DNA from: Planctomicrobium sp.
GTDB taxonomy: Bacteria > Planctomycetota > Planctomycetia > Planctomycetales > Planctomycetaceae
Assembly: GCA_018659505.1 (NCBI GenBank)
Contig: JABJMI010000379.1
Location: forward strand, 1-6,716
Reading direction: 5' to 3'
Length of the DNA stretch: 6,716 bases
Shown here: piece by piece, positions 5,646 to 6,716 of the stretch
Layout: each line of letters opens with the position of its first letter
Numbering within the stretch: position 1 is the first letter of the stretch
Made by a program: the position numbers and the translations under genes
The notes under the pieces: model-generated
Told to the model about the DNA's origin: nothing
What the model saw: the letters and a program-made list of their open reading frames with translations, nothing else
Database searches by the model: none

Positions 5646-6716
5646 TTATGGAAGATTACTGACGCCCATTAAATACTTGTCACATTCTCGGGCGGCTTCG
5701 CGACCTTCGTTGATTGCCCACACTATGAGGCTTTGTCCTCTTCGGCAATCGCCCGCTGCAAAGACGCCTTCGATACTGGTCGTATACTTACCGTAGTCCG
5801 CTTCGAAGTTACTTCGCGAATCGGTTTTGATTCCGAGTTGCTCCGAGATCATCTGCTCTGGACCGCGGAAACCTAGGGCAAGGAAGCACAGATCAGCGGG
5901 CCATTCCTTTTCACTTCCTTCAACCACACTAAAGGGAGCGCCGGAAGAAGGAGTTGACCAATCGACTTGTTGCGTGCGAATGGATTTCAGGTTGCCGTTG
6001 CCGTCACCGATAAATTCTGCGGACTGAATGGCGTATTCACGGGGATCCTTTGAAAGAGTCTTGTTTGGATCGCTTGAATAATCAAAGACGCTCGCTGCCT
6101 CAGCGTGACCATAGTCGGTACGGAAGATTTTGGGCCATTGCGGCCAAGGGTTATTAGAAGCACGTTCGTCCGGAGACTGCGGTACAATTTCGAAATTGAC
6201 TAACGACTTGCAGCCATGTCGCAGACTTGTTCCAAGGCAATCGTTCCCGGTATCGCCACCACCGATGACGATGACATTCTTATCTTTGGCGGAGATGTAA
6301 TTACCGTCACTCAGATCGGAATCAAGGAGGCTTTTCGTGTTCTTATGGAGGAATTCCATTGCGAAATGAATTCCATTGAGATCACGCCCGGGAGTTTTTG
6401 CGAAGAAGTCGTTGGGCACAGTTGAACCAGTCGCGAGAACGACTGCGTCGAATTGCTCCATCAATTCTTTGGAGTGAATATCCTTACCGATTTCAGTTTC
6501 GACGACGAACTTCACACCTTCTTTTTTGAGGAGATCAATTCGGCGATCAACAATCCACTTCTCCAACTTCATGTTGGGAATGCCGTACATCAGCAATCCA
6601 CCAACGCGGTCGTCCTTTTCGTAGACGGTGACGGTGTGCCCGGCCTTATTCAGCTGAGCCGCACAGGCCAGACCGGCCGGACCTGAACCGACAACGGCGA
6701 TCCGCTTGCCGGTACG
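5646..6716 (-). CDS. gltD: Glutamate synthase (NADPH) small subunit, 5' end cut off by the window
   Basis: The frame is open to the right edge and gives 356 residues, compared with roughly 470-490 for the whole family, so about 120-130 N-terminal residues, including the expected Fe-S cysteine domain, lie outside. The subunit carries electrons from NADPH through FAD to the large subunit (GltB), which makes two glutamates from glutamine and 2-oxoglutarate. Visible residues include the first dinucleotide-binding loop Gly-Ser-Gly-Pro-Ala-Gly (10-15), Gly-Gly-Leu-Leu-Met-Tyr-Gly-Ile-Pro (38-46), the second nucleotide-binding loop Gly-Gly-Gly-Asp-Thr-Gly (152-157), and the FAD-binding Ala-Gly-Asp-Cys-Arg-Arg-Gly-Gln-Ser (321-329) near the C-terminus. 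A start at the internal TTG (6596) would remove the first Rossmann motif and is rejected. The gene is closed by the terminator at 5580-5609, so it is last in its unit. gltB would be expected upstream, beyond the right edge. Related FAD oxidoreductases (such as the dihydropyrimidine dehydrogenase N-terminal part) share these motifs, but the C-terminal sequence fits GltD best. Confidence 0.94.
   Translation of the reverse strand, partial: RTGKRIAVVGSGPAGLACAAQLNKAGHTVTVYEKDDRVGGLLMYGIPNMKLEKWIVDRRIDLLKKEGVKFVVETEIGKDIHSKELMEQFDAVVLATGSTVPNDFFAKTPGRDLNGIHFAMEFLHKNTKSLLDSDLSDGNYISAKDKNVIVIGGGDTGNDCLGTSLRHGCKSLVNFEIVPQSPDERASNNPWPQWPKIFRTDYGHAEAASVFDYSSDPNKTLSKDPREYAIQSAEFIGDGNGNLKSIRTQQVDWSTPSSGAPFSVVEGSEKEWPADLCFLALGFRGPEQMISEQLGIKTDSRSNFEADYGKYTTSIEGVFAAGDCRRGQSLIVWAINEGREAARECDKYLMGVSNLP

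Overview
The window looks like a piece of a planctomycete chromosome, probably a Gimesia/Rubinisphaera-like member of the Planctomycetaceae. This is inferred from a secreted sulfatase with a formylglycine motif, a multi-domain FHA protein, moderate GC (mid-40s per cent by eye), long AT-rich gaps between genes, and no clear Shine-Dalgarno sites before the starts. No rRNA, tRNA, phage or transposase gene is visible.

All five convincing genes lie on the minus strand, so they are read from high to low coordinates. At 6716-5646 is the C-terminal three quarters of the glutamate synthase small subunit (gltD), cut by the window edge and closed by a strong intrinsic terminator at 5580-5609. Next comes a secreted sulfatase (5484-3937), whose longest possible ORF over-extends into that terminator. 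A 674-bp gap follows with no convincing gene. It holds a small degenerate tandem repeat and possible relics of a CACAGAG-type repeat.

The centre is a probable two-gene unit. A protein with two FHA domains followed by a STAS-like domain (3262-2138) is followed 26 bp later by a GT4-family glycosyltransferase (2111-957, GTG start). The FHA-STAS protein is the most unusual item: both FHA domains lack the usual asparagine, and the STAS domain lacks its phosphorylatable serine loop. It may therefore be a binding or scaffold module rather than a classic phospho-switch.

After a 328-bp gap carrying an 89-bp inverted-repeat element (759-847), a partial gene for an unrecognised exported, possibly lipid-anchored, protein runs off the left edge (628-1).

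The genes do not form one pathway. gltD is central nitrogen assimilation, the sulfatase is exported polysaccharide or sulfate-ester catabolism, and the FHA-STAS/glycosyltransferase pair suggests regulated surface-glycan synthesis. I see no clear new defence or mobile system. The best leads are the FHA-FHA-STAS protein and its coupling to the glycosyltransferase.
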